NCBI RefSeq assembly: GCF_945859705.1
Contig: NC_079135.1
Coordinates: 1,841,001 to 1,905,000 of the forward strand
Direction of reading: 5' to 3'
Length of the DNA stretch: 64,000 nucleotides
Source: Episyrphus balteatus
Taxonomy: Eukaryota > Arthropoda > Insecta > Diptera > Syrphidae
The notes beneath the pieces were generated by a model, which made no database searches, was not told the DNA's origin, and worked only from the letters and a program-made list of their open reading frames with translations. Shown in pieces: positions 1 to 12,300 of this stretch. Every line of letters starts with the position of its first letter. The first letter of the stretch is position 1. A program made the position numbers and the translations under genes.

Positions 1-1640
1 AGTTTTGGAAAAAATTAGGCAAAAATAAAAAAATAAACATATCACAACAGTCTGGTTGTTGTAGGTTTATCGACTGCTTATAAACGGCTGGTAAAGTCAA
101 ACACACTCAACTTTGGCTTGTGAGGAGCGTATATCAGCTGGCTTAAATTTTGTGATTATTGACAGAGCAGCTATATATTCACCATCTAGAAGTGAAAAGT
201 ATTTCAGCATTTTGGAAATGTGCCCTGTTTTAAGGGTAATCTAAGCGAAATTATCTTAAAAACTCATCTTTTTTGTGTTTTTAATTAGAAATTGCCAATT
301 TGGATTTTGTTGGTGCATTTATTTATTTTAGACAAGTTGTCAGATATGGAGGCTATGAAAAAGGTGTGCCCTCAGTCCTTAGTTAAATTTGGAAGCATTG
401 ATTGAAGAGGGTTAGATTCTGTATCCGCCTTTAAAAAATTATCAAAATTGACTTGTAGCACATCTAACCATTCATTTTTTTACTTCAGATATAAAATCTA
501 TAGGGCAAGTTTAGGATTCGTGAAATATCAAGAATGAGAAAAAAATCGGTCTCGAAAATCTGTCCGACTGCCTATGAGTCTGCCTTTATCTAGGTATTTT
601 GAAGTATAATCTAAACTACTGAAGCAATTTTCTTCAAACAAAGATGTTTCCAGTTTTGTAACATTTCCTTAGGAAGAATTGAGATTTTTGAGGTTCAAAA
701 TTTAGATTTTTAAATATATTTTCGATTGCAATTAGTTTTTTTTTCGCAGAGTACTAATAGAAAAACTGAATTCAAAGGTAAGTACTCAGTCGTGTACGTG
801 TAGCTACATAGTTATATCAAATAATATTTCATTGCTCATATTTTAAATGTGTACGAAGATAAAAAATCTACTTTCTTCAAGTGGTTTGTGTTGCACCACC
901 CAACTAACAATTTTACTTCCACAAGGTTAGGATCTTTAATTTCTTGCAGCTAATATCTCTACAGGGCTTGTATTTAGTTTGTGAATCTTAAATTCAAACT
1001 TCCGAGGCTTAACTTTCGTTAACCGCTTCCTAGAAACCTAGTGCAAGTGGAATTTAAAAATTTCTACAAGCATTAATGAAAACATTTCGTTTAAATTTCA
1101 ATATGGCCACATGAAATTCCGTTGTAGAAGCACAAGAAATAAAGCCAATAACTGACTTCTTTTAAATGGCTTTGCAAAAGAAATTGTATTAGAACTGCTT
1201 ACAAAATCTTTATGAATGCTATGTATTTTTTTTATCCAATTCGAAAATTATTAGACTCAAAAATGACTTAGGTAGGTTTTTTAGTATGGTAGAAGTACCT
1301 ACAACTTATACAACTGCCTTAAATGCATTTATTATTATAGTTCTATATTACCAAAATTATGTCAATAGTATATGAGTCGTGATATTCATAAAAAAAAAAA
1401 AAAATACGTTGAATTTCAAATAAACCGCAGTTAAACGGTTTTGCCTTTTTAAACAAATATTCCACAAAATAAATGTGTTATAGTTACTCCATTCTAATAT
1501 TTGAATTAAAAAATTGTTGAATCATTGTTTTTGATTGAAAATTATGTTTAATATCACTTTCAAATATAACGACTTACATAATTGTATGTTTTGCATCTCT
1601 GTGTAAGAAAAAAAGAAGTTCAATTTCCGGCGCATGCGCG
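1..1640. other. AT-rich non-coding stretch with an NRF1/Ewg-like site
   Basis: No gene is supported here: stops are dense in every frame and there is no domain-like translation. It has homopolymer A/T runs (for example at 1390-1404). The one sharp feature is a perfect 10-bp GC palindrome, GCGCATGCGC, at 1630-1639. This is the core of the NRF1 site, bound in Drosophila by the homologue Erect wing, and it stands out against the surrounding AT-rich DNA. Confidence 0.5.
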
Positions 1641-1642
1641 AA

Positions 1643-1832
1643 AAGCTTTTAGTTTTATATGTTTGCCTTAGCGAAGTTAGGGGATATTTATTTATATTTG
1701 TAGAAGTCCTTTAAGTACAAGCAAAACATTGTAAAAAGCATTTAATTTTATAAGTTTGCCTAAGCGAAGTTAGGCTGCCTAATTTTATTTCTAGAAGCCC
1801 TGTGAAAGTGAGTACAAGCTAAATTTTTTAAA
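1643..1832. repeat. Two diverged tandem copies of a ~95-bp unit
   Basis: Two successive units start with AAAGC(T/A)TTTA and share the internal block GCGAAGTTAGG. They continue with TAGAAG(T/C)CC and end with GTACAAGC. The block contains CCTAAGCGAAGTTAGG, which can pair CCTAA with TTAGG. The copies differ at many positions, so the duplication is old. No element family was recognised. Confidence 0.6.
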
Positions 1833-2534
1833 CTGTCAGGCAAACTCATGAGAATAAGAAATATTTGGATAAGTGCCATTATGGTGACCATTTTTGGTTT
1901 TTTTATTCATTGTTATAAAGAAATAAATGAAAAAGTGAATCTTTTCATATCGGTAATTGGTTTAAAATAGTGATATTAAAAATGGTTTACTAACCAATTC
2001 GGAGTTCATATTCAAGTAAGTGGAGAAGAAAGGAAAACAAGATTTTAATCTTATCCACTTATTTAAATATAAAATAGTGATGGACATTTTAGATTTTTTA
2101 TCTAAGTTCAAAACAAAGTTAATTCTCTAATTTTTAAGAAAAAGCCAAAAGCCCAAAAAAATTAAAGATTTTTTTTCTGCTTCGGAAAAATGGGGCTTGA
2201 CGGCATCCGGGTGAAACCTCTAAAGTCTAAAAAAACCGAATTTTTCAGATATTCCAGAAAAAATTGTTCTTGAGTAACAAGTTATTCTCTTTCATCTTCT
2301 CAATAATGACATGGTTTGACAATCAGTATATAATGTTATTTAGTCTTTATTAAATAATTTTTTACAAGATAAAAAAAAAAACAGAAAATAACCAAAAATA
2401 ATAACTTTGAAAAAAAAAACACAAATGGTCACCATATTCTTTAAGATGGTGCAACTCATCAGGAAGTTAAATCGAAGCCCTTAGGAAGCTCTGGTATCAA
2501 CTAGTCCAAATTTAAAACTCTTTTATTATATACC

Positions 2535-2625
2535 TGAGTAGCTCGATGGGTAAGGTACCGGACTATCAATCAGGATGTACGTGGTTCAAATCTAGCAAAA
2601 TGCGTCAAGTAAGTAGAAGTTTTTT
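2535..2625 (+). other. tRNA-like Pol III head (SINE or tRNA relic)
   Basis: An A-box-like string TAGCTCGATGGG lies at 2539-2550 and a B-box-like string GGTTCAAATCT at 2583-2593 (two differences from GGTTCGANTCC). A T run follows at about 2617-2623 and could end Pol III transcription. It aligns by eye with the tRNA-like block in the elements at 14052 and 38530 through the shared GGTAAGGT and GACTA segments. The arms do not form a full cloverleaf, so it is not a functional tRNA gene. Confidence 0.45.
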
Positions 2626-2859
2626 TCTCAATATAATTGTGTTCGGAAATTTAATTTCAGAAGCAAAACTTGTCTGGATCGAAAACAAAGAAGAAAATGA
2701 AAAAATAAAATGTAATAGGTACAAAAAAAAAAAAAAAAAGTCATGTGTGCAATTCACACGTGGTAGAAGTGAAACCTTAAACAAAAATTTTTCTTGACAA
2801 AAAAAAAAAATCTACCTATTTTTTATTCTATCTTTTTTAAATACCTACAACCTACATGT

Positions 2860-3240
2860 TTTTTATATGACAACCTATGTACATTAATTTTATATCATCT
2901 GAAAGCTTATTGTTTCAGCTCAAAATATTTATATCGTTCATGTCTATACAACATTTACAAAAAGAGCTTATTTTTTTCAAACCAAATCACTTTTCATCAA
3001 AAAAGCAAAAGGATCAATCTTTTTTCTCTTTTAACACCATTAAATATATTTTTTTAAATGACAACCTATAGTAAATTTTATATCATCTGAAAGGTTATTT
3101 CACCTTTTATATGACGTATGAATCATATTTCTACCATGCCTAGAACAAAAATAAGAATTTTTTAAAGCCAAATATGTCGAAATTTCAAGCTGAGATTACG
3201 GTACTTCCAACACTGGTCATCGTCAACAAATCTCCACAGG
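2860..3240. repeat. Fragment of the ACGTGATAAC-end element family
   Basis: This stretch resembles, by eye, the inner part of the element at 62231-63661 read on the minus strand. Both have a TCATCAAAAAAGCAAAA block, a block like ATCATCTGAAAGGTTATTTC, and a GTCGAAATTTC...CTGAGAT block in the same order. A segment with ATATCATCTGAAAG occurs twice (about 2891 and 3079), so this copy carries an internal duplication. Neither inverted end was found. The open frames here are by-products of AT richness. Confidence 0.55.
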
Positions 3241-3244
3241 TGTT

Positions 3245-4060
3245 TTGAGGGAATTGGGTCAAAATTCTGGCTTCAAAATTCTGCTTTTTCAAAGAAAATT
3301 CTGTTTTTCAAAATTCTGCTTTTTTTCTATTCTGCTTTTCAAAATTCTGCTTTTTAAAATTCTGCTTTTCAAAATTCTGCCAGCATTATACTTGAACAAA
3401 AAAATTCTGCCAATTCTGTTTTTTTTTTTATAGCATATGCGCTGACTAAAGAAAAATACACCTCATTAATGTAATTCAACATTATCACTTTCCTAAATTT
3501 TTTTGTTTAAGTGTCGCAAATATTTCTTAAAATGCATAGACTGACTTTCTTTCAAATAAAATCTATAACTTATTGGAACCGATGTTGTTTGATACAATAT
3601 ATTCCTTTTCTTATTCAAATTTTTGAATATTCATCTTTATTTGACATATTAAAAAAATTAACAGATTAAAAAGTATTCAAAAATTTTTCTTAATATTTTC
3701 AAATTTATTCATTTATAAAACAAAAATTAATATACATTCAAAGAATGCAAATTATGTAGGTAAGTAATCAAATAAACAGATAATTTTTCAAGAAGATGAT
3801 TTTAAAGAATTTTGCAAAAAATTAAAAAAGGGTTTGGAAAATGTTAAAAAGCGCGCGCTTTTGAACATTTTCAAAACCCTTTTTTAATTTTTTGCAGAAT
3901 TTTGAAAAACAGAATTATGAAAAGCAGAATTTTGAAAAACAGAATTTTGAAAAACAGAATTTTGAAAAGCAGAATTTTGAAAGCAGAATTTTGTAAAGCA
4001 GCATTTTGAAAGCAGAATTTTGACCCCGGCAGAATTTTGACCCCAACCCGTTTTGAGGTA
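3245..4060. mobile_element. Element with ends made of inverted 17-bp repeat arrays
   Basis: From about 3259 to 3420 the unit CAAAATTCTGCTTTT is repeated. From about 3893 to 4040 its reverse complement is repeated. The outer borders also mirror each other: GGGTCAAAATTCTG on the left and CAGAATTTTGACC on the right. This is the layout of a foldback element with tandem repeats in its arms. No target duplication was identified and no protein is encoded; open frames over the arrays only translate the repeat. Confidence 0.6.
3807..3900. repeat. Hairpin with a GCGCGCGC centre
   Basis: Two ~42-nt arms mirror each other around GCGCGCGC at 3851-3858. The left arm runs TTTTGCAAAAAATT...AAAGGGTTT and the right arm AAACCCTTT...AATTTTTTGCA, with only a few mismatches. 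It sits just inside the right repeat array of the surrounding element. The alternating GC tract in AT-rich DNA could extrude as a cruciform; no function is implied. Confidence 0.7.
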
Positions 4061-6160
4061 TTTTTCAAGTTTTTTAATTTAAGATTGTGTAACTTGTAGA
4101 AATTAATTGAAATTTTGTACATTTATAGTTTATTTAATTACCTATCTACAGTACAAATTTCATTCAGCTATCTATTAAAACAAAATAGTTATAACAAGTT
4201 AAATGTTCGTGTCGCGTTTTCGTTTCATCTTGTTTCAAATCACTACGATACTAAAGAAGTTTTCACTTCAAAAATAAAATGAAAAAAAATATTTTCTTTT
4301 CTTTATTCTATTTGGGATATACCTCGTTTAGACTTTCACAATCCTTCGACAAGTCTACTCAGAGCTTCTAAATAAAAATAAAAGCCTGCAACAATAATAC
4401 ACATTTTCAAATTTCAAATGTTGGTTGTTTCTATAAGGCATTAAAGACATGTTATGAGTCTCTCCAATCAACTTGCATATGACTCTTCTAAGGCCTATCA
4501 AGCTTCTCGGGTGGGCCAGATGGGCTTCTCTATGGTCGTATACAAGCAATATTTCTAAAATCGAATCAGCTTCGTTAGACCCTTGTGAAAGTAAAATTGT
4601 TAGTTGGGCATGTTGGAAATCAGATTCTCAATGGCCTCATAACATTACACTAAGATGCCCAACTGTTAATTATAAACATTTAAAGTTGTGTGACTGAATT
4701 GTCATTAAAAGTCAACTGATTTTAAGTATCAATTTTAAAATTTATAATTGCTTGTTCACTGTGGCGTATGAGTAACATTTTTTTTTATTGAAAACTAAAT
4801 TGTTTTGCTGGTTGATTGAAACTTGCTGATATACTTTAAGTTTATATGTATTTAGAGATTTAAAATTTTAAAAAATCGCTGAAAAAAACTTCGTAGTAGA
4901 TATGCATCAAACAAAATAATCGTTGAAACTTAAATTCTAACAATCTTTTGTCCCATTATGAAAAATGCCATTATTGCCTTATATTATACACTACACATCA
5001 TAAACATCAATTAGTTTCGCACTTAAAAGTATACAATAAGATTTAAAAAAAAGCTCTTTTCCAAATCTAAAGCCCACATTTTTGCTGGAATATGAAATTC
5101 AAATTAAAGTTTTTTAAATCATTTAAATTACCGATGTTGAAAAATATGTCAGTCCAATAAGAAAAAAAGTAAATTTTTTATAAACTTTAAGAGTTGATTA
5201 GAATTTAAAAACCTTCAATAATAAAAAAAAAAAATTATAATTACCTTCTTTAAAATGTTTTTATCTAATTAAAATCAACGCTTTTCTTAAGAAATTGTGA
5301 AGCTTTGTCTTAAAATGAAATAAATTGATTAAAATAAAATATCCCTTAAACCATCTTCTATTTTCATCCAAGTGATAAAATATAAATTTCCGGGTACAAA
5401 TTAGGTTTGTTCATGTTCAAAATTTTTATTTTCTCATTTTCACTGTCAATGTCAAGGTTGGTTAAGAAAAACCATTTAAGCTAATAGAAGATAACTTATT
5501 TAAAATTGCTTCATTTTCAGTCAGGAAAAGCTTCAAAAGACACACACCGCGCCTCATATTGACTTAACTGACTAATTTGGATAAACCACCTTAACACCGC
5601 CAGCCATATCGGCCCCTTTGACTAAAGAAATAAAAACAACTTTCAATTTCAAAAAATGTCATGCTTGTGTAAACACAGCTTGTATTCTAGCCACATTTAA
5701 AGGGTGCGAAGCCAAAAAGCAAAGCTTACACACCGTCTTTATCGCACAAAGTCAAAGTTGACTTTTGACAACAAGAAGATAATTTTGAATGTCAAACATA
5801 ATTATAATTAAATATTTAACTTTTAACTTGTGAACAATATGTTTTTTTTTGTAATTATTGACACTTTATGTATTTTTGTTCGGATATCTATTTAGGTGCA
5901 TTAAACTGGGTAGCCGTCTGTATTATTATTCGAACTCAATTACACAAGTTTATGAGAATAAATTGTTTATGTTTACACACAATCGACTTTTAAGCCAGAA
6001 AGTATCTTTTGTTTTTGTATTTTTATTCTTTCGTCGTTTTGCTTTTGGTCGGGGTTTTCACACTTTTCCCATTGAACAAAAAGCTAATATGGAAAATTTG
6101 TATCTAAGAGATACGAACGGTGACGAGTAAAGCTCGTCTTAGAACTACAAACTGAAAAGA
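4061..6160. other. Upstream intergenic DNA, no gene recognised
   Basis: Mostly AT-rich sequence. Slightly more GC-rich patches lie at 4470-4660 and 5540-5760 and could be regulatory DNA for the gene starting at 6332, but no motif cluster was recognised. Open frames at 4473-4697 and 5858-6130 have no domain or compositional sign of coding. Confidence 0.35.
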
Positions 6161-6305
6161 TATAAATGACATACACATGATGGGAACTAAAAATATTCTT
6201 CAAACGAATATTGTTCCATGTGGATGAACTAAGAGTGTTTTTGGTTTTAAATAAAAAAAAAAAAATTATCTTAGATAAAGTTTTAATTTTGTGAATTTAT
6301 ATAAA
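6161..6305 (+). promoter_or_regulatory. Two candidate TATA boxes for the YYP-repeat gene
   Basis: TATAAA at 6161-6166 and TATATAAA at 6298-6305 precede the start codon at 6332. The nearer one would leave a leader of only a few bases, so the farther one, or an unseen leader exon, is more likely. No convincing initiator lies about 30 bases downstream of either. Confidence 0.25.
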
Positions 6306-6331
6306 CACGCAAGGATACACGCTGTTTAAAT

Positions 6332-9300
6332 ATGAAAAATATTTTTGTGATTTTATGTTTTGTGGTTAGTGAAGTTTTTTTGAACTTTTGTGAACTTTAA
6401 CCTCAACAGTTATTTTAATTTTTGCAGTGCATCACATTAAAAAATGCATCAGCGTTATCCAGTGAAGTTCAGAAAAATGCTAAAGTGAGTGAAGGTGTTC
6501 GAACAAATAAAGCTGAAGATTTAGAAGGAGCAGAAACTGTTGGAAAATGTAAGATGTTGACAGCTTTTGTGTATAAATGAATTGACTCTATTATTGAAGA
6601 CTTATTTTCGGGTAACACAAAGCTGAGAAAAATCTAAACGCGGTTTCCTGTGCAAACACTTTTTTTTTAAATACAAAATATTTTTCTTACTGAAATGTCC
6701 TTAATGATTCTAAGAATAATAGTGAACAAGTTCGGCGAATAGGTCAATTTTGTTTTTCGTTTTGAGAAATAAATATATCCCTTTTTCTTTGTGTACACAG
6801 TAACTCTAAGACAGAAAAGCGCCAAAGTTACTGAAGTAAAATGTAAAACGATTTTCTTTTGAATTATTAGTAATTGAAAACGCGACTTATTTTGAAGTAG
6901 TTTAAATTTAGAAAAACCAAAATCAATTTGAATATTTTTACTTGTAACATTTCAGAAGTTTAAAGTCTTTAATTATATTTACCGATGCCAAATTAATTTT
7001 CAATGATTCCATACAAATATCGATAAATTATAGGTAGTTTTGAAGTGTTTTATTTAAAAATTTGGTTAAACTGTGAAAGGTAAATAGAAAATTTTCATAA
7101 TATGCCAATTAGACTGGGCTAAAAAAAATAAAATATTTTTTTTTTTGAAAGTTACTTCGAAAATCTTGTTCAGGATGATGAAAAAAAAATTTGTTGAAAA
7201 TTTGAGCCGTTAAAAATAATTTTAAGATAATCGGTGTTTTTTATTTTTATACATGATATGATGTGTTACAACAGAACTGCTAGACGATCAAAGTAAAAAA
7301 AATTTCTGTTCATTTTTTCTTATATAAAATTAAATTTCCTACAAAAAAGATCTGATTGAAAATTTTCGTCATTTTCGAGTAATTAAGCTTATTAAATCGA
7401 AGTGTTTTTTCAATTTGACTGTTTCACTTTGGAATTTTGTGATGAGCAAATAAGTGAATAGAAAAATAAAACCACGACATATTCTTATAGGAATTTTAAT
7501 TCTCTACAAAAAAGGCCTCTTAGTAATTTTCCCTAAATTGAGTTCTGAAGAAGTTATTCACGATTTAAAAATTGATTTTTTAATTTTTTTATCGATTTAA
7601 ATCGTGAATAACTTCTTCAGAACTACTACTTTGATCGTCTAGCAGTTCTGTTGTAACACATCATATCATGTATAAAAATAAAAAACACCGATTATCTTAA
7701 AATTATTTTTAACGGCTCAAATTTTCAACAAATTTTTTTTCATCATCCTGAACAAGATTTTCGAAGTAACTTTAAAAAAAAAAAAATATTTTATTTTTTT
7801 GGCCCAGTCTAATGCCAATATCTTAAGCACTTAACGGAGTCCACGAAAAAATTATTATTAATTTTTTGAAATTATTTTTACTCAGCGAAAAATAACCGTC
7901 AATATCATGAAAGCAACTAGTTTTTTTTTTATTTTGAAAGTTTAGATTAAACAATGCATTAGTATAAAATATTTTTAAAATTCTATAACAGGAACTTAAA
8001 TCGTGATCCACTTTTTTTCAAAATGAGTTTTTCATAAAAATGGGTCTGTTAATATACATAAAGTATGGAATTTAAAAATGTTATAGCTTTTAAAAGTTAC
8101 ATTACTTATCAAAAATAAATGCTGCGTTTACAATTTTCATTTTAATTAATATCTTTGGTTCGCTCAAAATATAGAAAGAAATCAATGAAATTTGAATTTT
8201 TAGGGATTTTTGAAATAATTTTTTTTAACTGCGCTGTTTGAATACAAAAACAAATATATTAAATATATATCTTTATAAGAAAAATTTTTTAAGCCTATAT
8301 ATGTTGGAATTGAACACTTATTAAAGAAGCTGCGAAATAATATGCGAAGGAAAAAACACATTTTTTCATATAAAAACGCTTTTTTTCTAACTACTTCAAC
8401 CGATTTGAGCGAGCCAAAGGCGAACGATATTATGAATTTTTTTTTTTTTTACATATTATTAAACCTTAGATCCTAATAAAACTTTTGACCACTATTACAT
8501 TGCAAAATTAGAGTAATTTTTTTCGGCCATACAAAAGTGACACACCCTAATATACATATGTATATATTATTAGTAATAAAATAGATTTATGCAGCAAGCT
8601 ACACTCAAAACTAGATGGCACTCAAAACAGTGTTGTTTTAAAAAACCCTGTTTCTTAAATCTCTCGTATCTCAAATTTTCCATGACTCTAATTCAATGAG
8701 CCGTAGTGTAAAAAAAATGCACTACAATGTTTCGGCAAGTTGCCGACACATTGTTGGTATAACAACAATGTTATTCCATTTTGAAAAGAGAATTGAACAC
8801 ACCAACTTTTAAGGCAACTTGCCGAAACATTGTAGTGCATTTTTTTTACACTACGGCTCATTGAATTAGAGTCATGTAAAATTTTTTAGTACTAAGTTTG
8901 GTAAAAAAGTAATATTTTCTTTAAAACTGATACAGCTGAGTTAAAATTTTTGAATGCATTTGATAGCAGGGTTATTCAAGGTTCCGTAACAAAAGAAAAA
9001 AATGAGAAAAATTAAGATTTGTAGTCACGGCACATGAAAAACCGTCACAGGGTGACCATTTTTTCGACTTTTTTTCAAATGTCCATAACTCCCAAAATAT
9101 ATGGCTGCGATTTTTTTTATTATTTTTCTGATAACTGTCACCACCTACCCTATCTACCGTTTTCGTTTCGACGTTAACTTTTGGGACACCCTGTATACTG
9201 GAAATGTGAATATTTTTTTTCATATGTACAGAAATTCAAAAGATGAGAGTAAAACAGGTCTACGTTTTTAAGAAAATCTTCGAATATCAGTGTCATACAA

Positions 9301-12300
9301 ATACAAACTCTTGAATTGCACAATAGAATCTTAGACCAGTGCCAATAATTTTTGAAAATAAAAAAATTATTAGCAGCATATGGGTGGTGGGAAAATTTAG
9401 GATAAATGGTATATGAAAGGGGAAAAATAAATTGCCCACAAAAAAATTGGTGGAGAGGGGGTTGGTGGGCGAAAAAGGGGGTGGGTGTCAAAAATCATGG
9501 TTTTTTACGATTTCTGTCAAAACTAGATGTCCTATCGAAAAAAACCAAATGCAAAAGTTGTAGGTAGTCTAAATGTCTACAACTTTTACTAAAACAATTT
9601 TTTCTATAACCTCAAAAATATTGGAAAAAATGCAAAAATACGATTTTTTATACAAAACTTGGTTTAAAACTACTTTGTTATGTTTTCTATCTATTAGAAA
9701 TGTTTTTTGAGCAAAAAGTGAATTTTTGGATTTTTGACGAATTTAATTTGAAAAATTAGAATTAGCCCAGGGAAATTAGTAATTTAAATCGCATTTTTCG
9801 CGGGACAAAATTTTTTTCATGGAATGTGTTCGGGTGGTTGTCCTTATCATAAAAGTCAATTTGTTGGCATAATTGGAGGTTGGGAACAGCCGCCATCTTG
9901 GAAAAGAGATTGGTATCGTTTTTATTGAATAGCTCCATTGTTATTTATTTTAACAAAAAATGACAATGTTAAGACTTATTAACAATAAAATTATCTAAGA
10001 AATGATATACAAAACAATTCCGTGAGTTGATTAAATAAAATTTTATAGTTGGTCAAAGTGCGGGTTTGTATCGCAAGGTTGGGACAAAATGACATTTTTT
10101 CATATATCTGACGAACTTTTGATTTGTTTGGATAATTCTTCAAGAATGAATTGTAGTACTTATAATTACCTATAAAATGAGCCCACAATCGTTATTGTCA
10201 CCATCGTATTGTAGAAGTAATCTAACTCCGAAACTCTCCATGTACTAGTCAAAAGTAAGAAAAAAGCTGTTTTCTTGCTAGTAGGCCGAGAAAATTTTGA
10301 GAGTAGAGGTATAACCAAAATATAAGTACGCAGTTTTGCAGCCATACGCATGTTAATGTCGATTTCGAAGGTCTGGCAACTCTAATTTTGTGCTTTATAC
10401 GGTTTTTGGGGGGTTAAATAACGTAAGTTTTCCAGTTAATGTGAATGGGCTAAATTTATACTATTTGAAATTATAAATATACAAGCTGATGCTCTATTAT
10501 TTTTCCTAAATCTGAACACCCCAATCTTGAGGATGTGACCAATAGAACTATATATAAGCCGTTTATACGATTATGTTTTAGAAGCTTTTTTTGTTTAGAT
10601 TTTTGTTTGTTTATTTGAATTGAAAAGCCTGATATGGTTAGTTAAAAAAGCTTATATCGTGAGTTCTATTAACCCCATAGCCGAGATTGAGGTGTCCAGA
10701 TTTAGGAAAAATAATAGAGCATCAGCTTGTATATTTATAATTTCAAATAGTATAAATTTAGCCCATTCACATTAACTGGAAAACTTACGTTATTTAACCC
10801 CCCAAAAACCGTATAAAGCACAAAATTAGAGTTGCCAGACCTTCGAAATCGACATTAACATGCGTATGGCTGCAAAACTGCGTACTTATATTTTGGTTAT
10901 ACCTCTACTCTCAAAATTTTCTCGGCCTACTAGCAAGAAAACAGCTTTTTTCTTACTTTTGACTAGTACATGGAGAGTTTCGGAGTTAGATTACTTCTAC
11001 AATACGATGGTGACAATAACGATTGTGGGCTCATTTTATAGGTAATTATAAGTACTACAATTCATTCTTGAAGAATTATCCAAACAAATCAAAAGTTCGT
11101 CAGATATATGAAAAAATGTCATTTTGTCTCAACCTTGCGATACAAACCCGCACTTTGACCAACTATAAAATTTTATTTAATCAACTCACGGAATTGTTTT
11201 GTATATCATTTCTTAGATAATTTTATTGTTAATAAGTCTTACCATTGTCATTTTTTGTTAAAATAAATAACAATAGAGCTATTCAATAAAAACGATACCA
11301 ATCTCTTTTCCAAGATGGCGGCTGTTCCCAACCTCCAATTATGCCAACAAATTGACTTTTATGATAAGGACAGCCAGCCGAACACATTTCATGAAAAAAA
11401 TTTTGTCCCGCGAAAAATGCGATTTCATGCCCATATTTTGACTAATTTCCCTGAGCTAAATAGCTCTAACGTGAAAAGTTTTTGAGATATTGAATTTTGG
11501 ACGTCCTAAACACTATTTTTGTGATGTTTTGCATGGTAATATCTCAAAAACGTGATGTGATAGATTTTTTTTGACTTCGGATTCGAGCTCAGCGCACAAA
11601 AAACCATTAGAAAAATATACTTTGATTTCTATAAAAAAAACTTTTTGACTAGTGAAATCGAACAGGGAAGAAAAAATCGAATGCCTTGTTCGAATTCACT
11701 AGTCAAAAAGTTTTTTTTTTATAGAAATAAAAGTATATTTTTCTAATAGTTTTTTGTACGCTGAGCTCGAATCCGAAGTTAGAAAATTTCTATCACATCA
11801 CGTTTTTGAGATATTACCATGCAAAACATCACAAAAATAGTGTTTTGGACGTTTAAAATTCAATATCTCAAACACTTTTCACGATCGAGCTATTCTAATG
11901 CTAGATTCAAATTAAGAAGGTCAAAGGCCATTAGAAATAATTTGTTCAACTTTTGCCCTCTGAAAACCGGATTGGCACTGGTCTATCTATTATATTTTGT
12001 TATTGTTACTATATCGTTTCCTGTATCCCTTCTTGCTTTAACCTGAAAACTTTTAGTCGGAATCTTCTTAACCTCAAATTCACTGCTTCCAATAAAATTA
12101 TATTTCTATCACTCTTTAGTCACTTAATCCTTTTCCAGTTTTTGAAGGAATAGCAGTGTTGTGGAAAGTACATATTTTTTTTTTAAACATTTTATTTACA
12201 TATTTGTGATTCGAATTGAAATATAACTTATTGTTTTTTAAACCCTTTCAGTATTCAATTTGAAAGGAATCTTTCCATCCTATGGAACCAACTACTATCC

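Noticed and set aside
4473..4697. 74-codon frame rich in Trp, with a more balanced composition
   Set aside because: No recognisable domain, no splice context and no relation to neighbours; it could be chance in a slightly GC-richer patch.
9991..11220. Pairs of identical 61- and 65-residue frames on opposite strands
   Set aside because: They are mirror images caused by the palindrome and have no domain or coding signs of their own.
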